From the NCBI GenBank assembly GCA_017608295.1, contig JAFCGF010000025.1, positions 1 to 27,099 on the forward strand: a DNA stretch of 27,099 nucleotides, written 5' to 3'. Position 1 is the stretch's first letter, and each line of letters opens with the position of its first letter. Below the pieces are notes generated by a model that saw only the letters and a list, made by a program, of their open reading frames with translations, was not told where the DNA came from and made no database searches. This document shows, piece after piece, positions 24,602 to 27,099 of this stretch. Made by a program: the position numbers and the translations under genes. This DNA comes from Candidatus Woesearchaeota archaeon. Lineage in GTDB: Archaea > Nanoarchaeota > Nanoarchaeia > Woesearchaeales > JAGVZT01.

Positions 24602-25669
24602 ATGAAAAAATTTACAATTTTATTTCCATTAATGATGGCGATTATCATAGTCATTATTAGTTGCAGTAAAAATGAGGATAATAACACCCCTCCGGTAGAG
24701 AAGAAAAAATGTGCCTGGGTTGCGGGTTGTGAGGACAGCACGGGATATGGAATGATACTCTATTCGGCTGATGCCGGTGAAACCTGGGTAAGACAGGGAC
24801 AGGGCCTGGCGCCATTGCAAGGCATTGATGTGGTTGACATCTGGGCGGTGGATGAAGACATCGTTTGGGCTGTAGGTTCAGATAACGTGATCCTCCGGTC
24901 GCAAAACGGAGGAGCAGGTTGGTTTCAGATCCAGGGCCCGGTTCATCCCGCCTACCCGGAGCTAATGTCCATCTCCATCGTGAACCGTATCAATATATGG
25001 ATCAGCGGATCAAATGGTGCGGTTTACAACTCGGCTGACGGTGGCAATACCTGGGCCATGTTTGATGCCAACTTCTTTCATAGTGGAGGAATGCAGGGGA
25101 TCTGGGCGATCACTCCTGAAAAAGTCTATGTGGTTGGAGGGATTAGTGGTAGGGATCAAAGAGGGTTTATTGGCTATACCCTGAATGGAGGTGCCACCTG
25201 GGATTCTGTCTTTCCTGCCGACGATTACAACAGGCACGAGTGGATCGGTGTGACATCTTCCGGGAATACCATTGTTGTCTATGGAGGAAAATCGCATTAC
25301 ATGGTCAGTACGAATGGCGGAGCAACCTGGAAGAATGATTCAGTTCCTGGCGCCGGAGGAGGAGGTTATCCAGCCGATATCAACCACCTGATCATGCTCA
25401 ATGCACAAACATGGTGGGGAGCGATGGATATGGGTTATATTTGCTATACCTCGGATGGAGGAGCAACATGGAATATCCAACAAACAAACCAGGGAGGTCA
25501 GTTTATGGTTGGAATTGATGCCTGGGACAGCCAGCTGGCTCTGGCTGTTGGAACAGCGGAAGGACCTCCGAAGAATGTGCCAATCATGAAAACTTCAGAC
25601 GGGGGAGCAAAATGGGAAGTAAAGTATACCTTAAATTCCGACCTGTACAAAGTCTCTTTCATCAAGTAA
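24602..25669 (+). CDS. Asp-box (BNR) beta-propeller lipoprotein, copy 1
   Basis: The 355-aa product begins with a lipoprotein signal (MKKFTILFPLMMAIIIVIIS, then Cys21) followed by SKNEDNN. The body consists of Asp-box repeats of the S-x-D-x-G-x-T-W kind: SADAGETW, SADGGNTW, TLNGGATW, STNGGATW, TSDGGATW, TSDGGAKW. These form a sialidase/YCF48-like propeller. The role is unknown; such lipoproteins sit in the periplasm or on the surface. A paralogue follows at 25750 with the same length and repeat order. I reject a start at 24548, since that TTG is a promoter element. Confidence 0.85.
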   Translation: MKKFTILFPLMMAIIIVIISCSKNEDNNTPPVEKKKCAWVAGCEDSTGYGMILYSADAGETWVRQGQGLAPLQGIDVVDIWAVDEDIVWAVGSDNVILRSQNGGAGWFQIQGPVHPAYPELMSISIVNRINIWISGSNGAVYNSADGGNTWAMFDANFFHSGGMQGIWAITPEKVYVVGGISGRDQRGFIGYTLNGGATWDSVFPADDYNRHEWIGVTSSGNTIVVYGGKSHYMVSTNGGATWKNDSVPGAGGGGYPADINHLIMLNAQTWWGAMDMGYICYTSDGGATWNIQQTNQGGQFMVGIDAWDSQLALAVGTAEGPPKNVPIMKTSDGGAKWEVKYTLNSDLYKVSFIK

Positions 25670-25671
25670 CA

Positions 25672-25695
25672 ATGAAAAAACTGATCTTAGCATGA
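25672..25695 (+). other. Tiny lipoprotein-like leader MKKLILA and stop
   Basis: Just after the stop of lipoprotein copy 1 lies ATG followed by codons for KKLILA and TGA. It looks like the start of a signal peptide, cut after 7 codons. It may be a remnant of a copy of the family or chance. Confidence 0.3.
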
Positions 25696-25749
25696 TCTAA
25701 CCATCGACGAGACATACCTGATATATACTTATAAAGAAATAAATCATTC

Positions 25750-26808
25750 ATGAAAAAATATTTTCCGCTATTGATCACCCTGATCATATCCGGGATGATC
25801 TTTTCTTCCTGTAGTAAAAATGAGATACCCGATCCTCCCGTCAAAGCAAAAGTAGTTGCCTGGGCGGTTGGCTCACAGGATACCAACTTGGTAGGGATGA
25901 TTTTATATACAGATGATGCCGGGGATACCTGGGAACGGCAGGGAGACTCTGCGATGTTTCAGGGAATTGATGTTATCAATGTGTGGGCCATTGATCAGCA
26001 AAATGCCTGGGTGGTCTGTTCCGGCAACAAGATCTTCAGGACCATTGACGGAGGCGCCACCTGGATCCCGATACTTAATCCTGTCATCCCGGGAGATCCG
26101 ATGCTATCCGGAATATCCATTCTCAACAATACCACCATCTGGATCAGCGGTGAACACGGCACGGTCTATCATTCAAGTGATGCCGGGAATAACTGGACGG
26201 TATATGACAGCTCATTTTTCCATAACGGATTGATGCAGGGAATCCTGGCCATCACAGAACAGGTCATCTATGTAGTCGGGCAGTTTAATACCGCTGATGG
26301 TCCCTATGGTTTTATCGCACGTACACTCAATGGAGGGATTACCTGGGATTCCATCTCCCTGCCCGGCAATTTTACCCGTCACCTCTGGATTGGAGTGACT
26401 GCCACTGATCCCGATCATGTGATCGTATACGGAGAGACTGGCCACTATGCGGTAACCCATAATGGCGGCAATACCTGGACAACGCCCGACCCCGTTACCG
26501 CCGGGGATATCAACTCCCTGGTCATGTTAAGTCAGAATGCCTACTGGGGCGCATTTGATTATGATCAGATCTTCAAGACCTTTGACGGTGGCAGCAAATG
26601 GATCCTCCAGCAGAGCGCCGGGCCACTTGGTCAGTTCCTGGTGGGAATTGACACCTATTATTCTCAGACAGCTTTGATCGTTGGGCAGTCGGCAGGTTAT
26701 CAGAAGGCAGGGAAGATATTGAAAACAACTGATGGGGGAAACAACTGGTACCTGCGTCATGCGTGCGATTCCGAGCTGTGGAGTGTCGCTTTTGCCAAAA
26801 ACCAGTGA
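25750..26808 (+). CDS. Asp-box (BNR) beta-propeller lipoprotein, copy 2
   Basis: The 352-aa product has the lipoprotein signal MKKYFPLLITLIISGMIFSS with Cys21, then SKNEIPDPP. It aligns to copy 1 over the whole length: GMILYTDDAGDTW, FRTIDGGATW, YHSSDAGNNW, TLNGGITW, THNGGNTW, KTFDGGSKW, KTTDGGNNW. About half the residues look identical (estimated by eye), so they stem from an older tandem duplication. No clear promoter lies in the 80-bp gap, so it is probably cotranscribed with copy 1. The function is not known. Confidence 0.85.
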   Translation: MKKYFPLLITLIISGMIFSSCSKNEIPDPPVKAKVVAWAVGSQDTNLVGMILYTDDAGDTWERQGDSAMFQGIDVINVWAIDQQNAWVVCSGNKIFRTIDGGATWIPILNPVIPGDPMLSGISILNNTTIWISGEHGTVYHSSDAGNNWTVYDSSFFHNGLMQGILAITEQVIYVVGQFNTADGPYGFIARTLNGGITWDSISLPGNFTRHLWIGVTATDPDHVIVYGETGHYAVTHNGGNTWTTPDPVTAGDINSLVMLSQNAYWGAFDYDQIFKTFDGGSKWILQQSAGPLGQFLVGIDTYYSQTALIVGQSAGYQKAGKILKTTDGGNNWYLRHACDSELWSVAFAKNQ

Positions 26809-26828
26809 GATGCTCGATGCTTACTTCT

Positions 26829-26850
26829 CCCCTCCCTTGTTGGGGAGGGG
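26829..26850. terminator. GC-rich hairpin between convergent genes
   Basis: Arms CCCCTCCC (26829-26836) and GGGAGGGG (26843-26850) around TTGTTG. It sits between the stop of lipoprotein copy 2 and that of the rodA fragment, so it could end transcription from both sides. G-runs continue after it. Confidence 0.65.
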
Positions 26851-26875
26851 CCGGAGTGGGGTAGTTACTCGTTCC

Positions 26876-27099
26876 TTATACCAGTTCATAACGGTATGAG
26901 TCCTGCCGGATGAAAATGAACAACAATAGGGTGAAGGCCCAGAGGGAGGACCCGCCGTAACTCAGGAATGGCAAAGGGATGCCTATAACAGGGACAAGCC
27001 CGAGAGTCATCCCGATATTGATGGTGAAATGGAAGAAGAGAATGGAGGCCACTGAATAACCATAGACTCTGCTGAATTTTGCTCGTTGTCGTTCGGCAA
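26876..27099 (-). CDS. rodA: RodA, C-terminal part (peptidoglycan polymerase, SEDS family), cut by the window edge
   Basis: The minus strand encodes 73 residues ending in a stop at 26876-26878. They read ASILFFHFTINIGMTLGLVP, then VIGIPLPFLSYGGSSLW, then two hydrophobic stretches and RQDSYRYELV. The NIGMTLGLVPVIGIPLPFLSYGGSS block is the C-terminal SEDS signature and is closer to RodA than to FtsW. RodA polymerises glycan strands for cell elongation together with a class B PBP. The rest lies beyond the right edge. Confidence 0.9.
   Translation of the reverse strand, partial: AERQRAKFSRVYGYSVASILFFHFTINIGMTLGLVPVIGIPLPFLSYGGSSLWAFTLLLFIFIRQDSYRYELV

Noticed and set aside
1..27099. tRNA, rRNA, riboswitches
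   Set aside because: No cloverleaf, rRNA segment or known riboswitch core was recognised by reading.

Overview
The window looks like chromosomal DNA of a Bacteroidota (Bacteroidales-like) bacterium. Three things point there. Two large secreted proteins end in type A sorting domains of the type IX secretion system (T9SS), with YPNP motifs. A TPR-transmembrane-HTH regulator of a kind typical of the phylum is present. Several promoters match the phylum-specific pattern TTG-N21-TAnnTTTG/A. Few genes have a Shine-Dalgarno sequence, and signal peptides often end in AQ.

Layout. Positions 1-1916 (minus strand) hold endonuclease IV (nfo) and a SAM methyltransferase whose C-terminal end may be frameshifted. 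Positions 2151-4178 encode the membrane-bound TPR-HTH regulator. A 440-bp intergenic stretch follows with a strong promoter module, then a small secreted fibre-like protein whose start codon seems to have become ATA. A B12-binding-type radical SAM gene runs convergently (5231-6754, minus). Positions 7021-15549 hold two adjacent giant T9SS substrates. The first (1724 aa) has a Kelch-like propeller, a right-handed beta-helix with three 190-residue repeats, a dockerin-like pair of repeats and a cohesin-like module. The second (1116 aa) alternates four cohesin-like modules with three Ig-like domains. A clear hairpin terminator ends this unit. A DUF6599-like secreted protein and a REP-associated tyrosine transposase (RAYT) with its palindromes follow.

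Positions 17386-24535 form a tight operon: an outer-membrane TPR/beta-barrel protein, a cellulose-synthase-like membrane GT2, glucose-1-phosphate cytidylyltransferase (rfbF), CDP-glucose 4,6-dehydratase (rfbG), an SDR sugar-nucleotide reductase/epimerase, and a membrane-anchored GH26-like glycosidase. Together these resemble a synthase-dependent exopolysaccharide system (compare BcsA/BcsC/BcsZ or PgaA/PgaC), but with its own CDP-6-deoxysugar supply. Positions 24602-26808 encode two paralogous Asp-box beta-propeller lipoproteins. A hairpin then separates them from the C-terminal end of rodA, which enters from the right edge on the minus strand.

The most interesting signals are: (1) an 80-bp operator-plus-promoter module that is nearly the same upstream of the 4.6-kb gene and of the giant adhesin operon, with a 22-bp-spaced direct repeat, close to an HTH regulator that might bind it; (2) a dockerin-like/cohesin-like pair of T9SS surface proteins; (3) the synthase-like polysaccharide operon; (4) a RAYT gene carrying its own REP palindrome in frame and ending inside another one.
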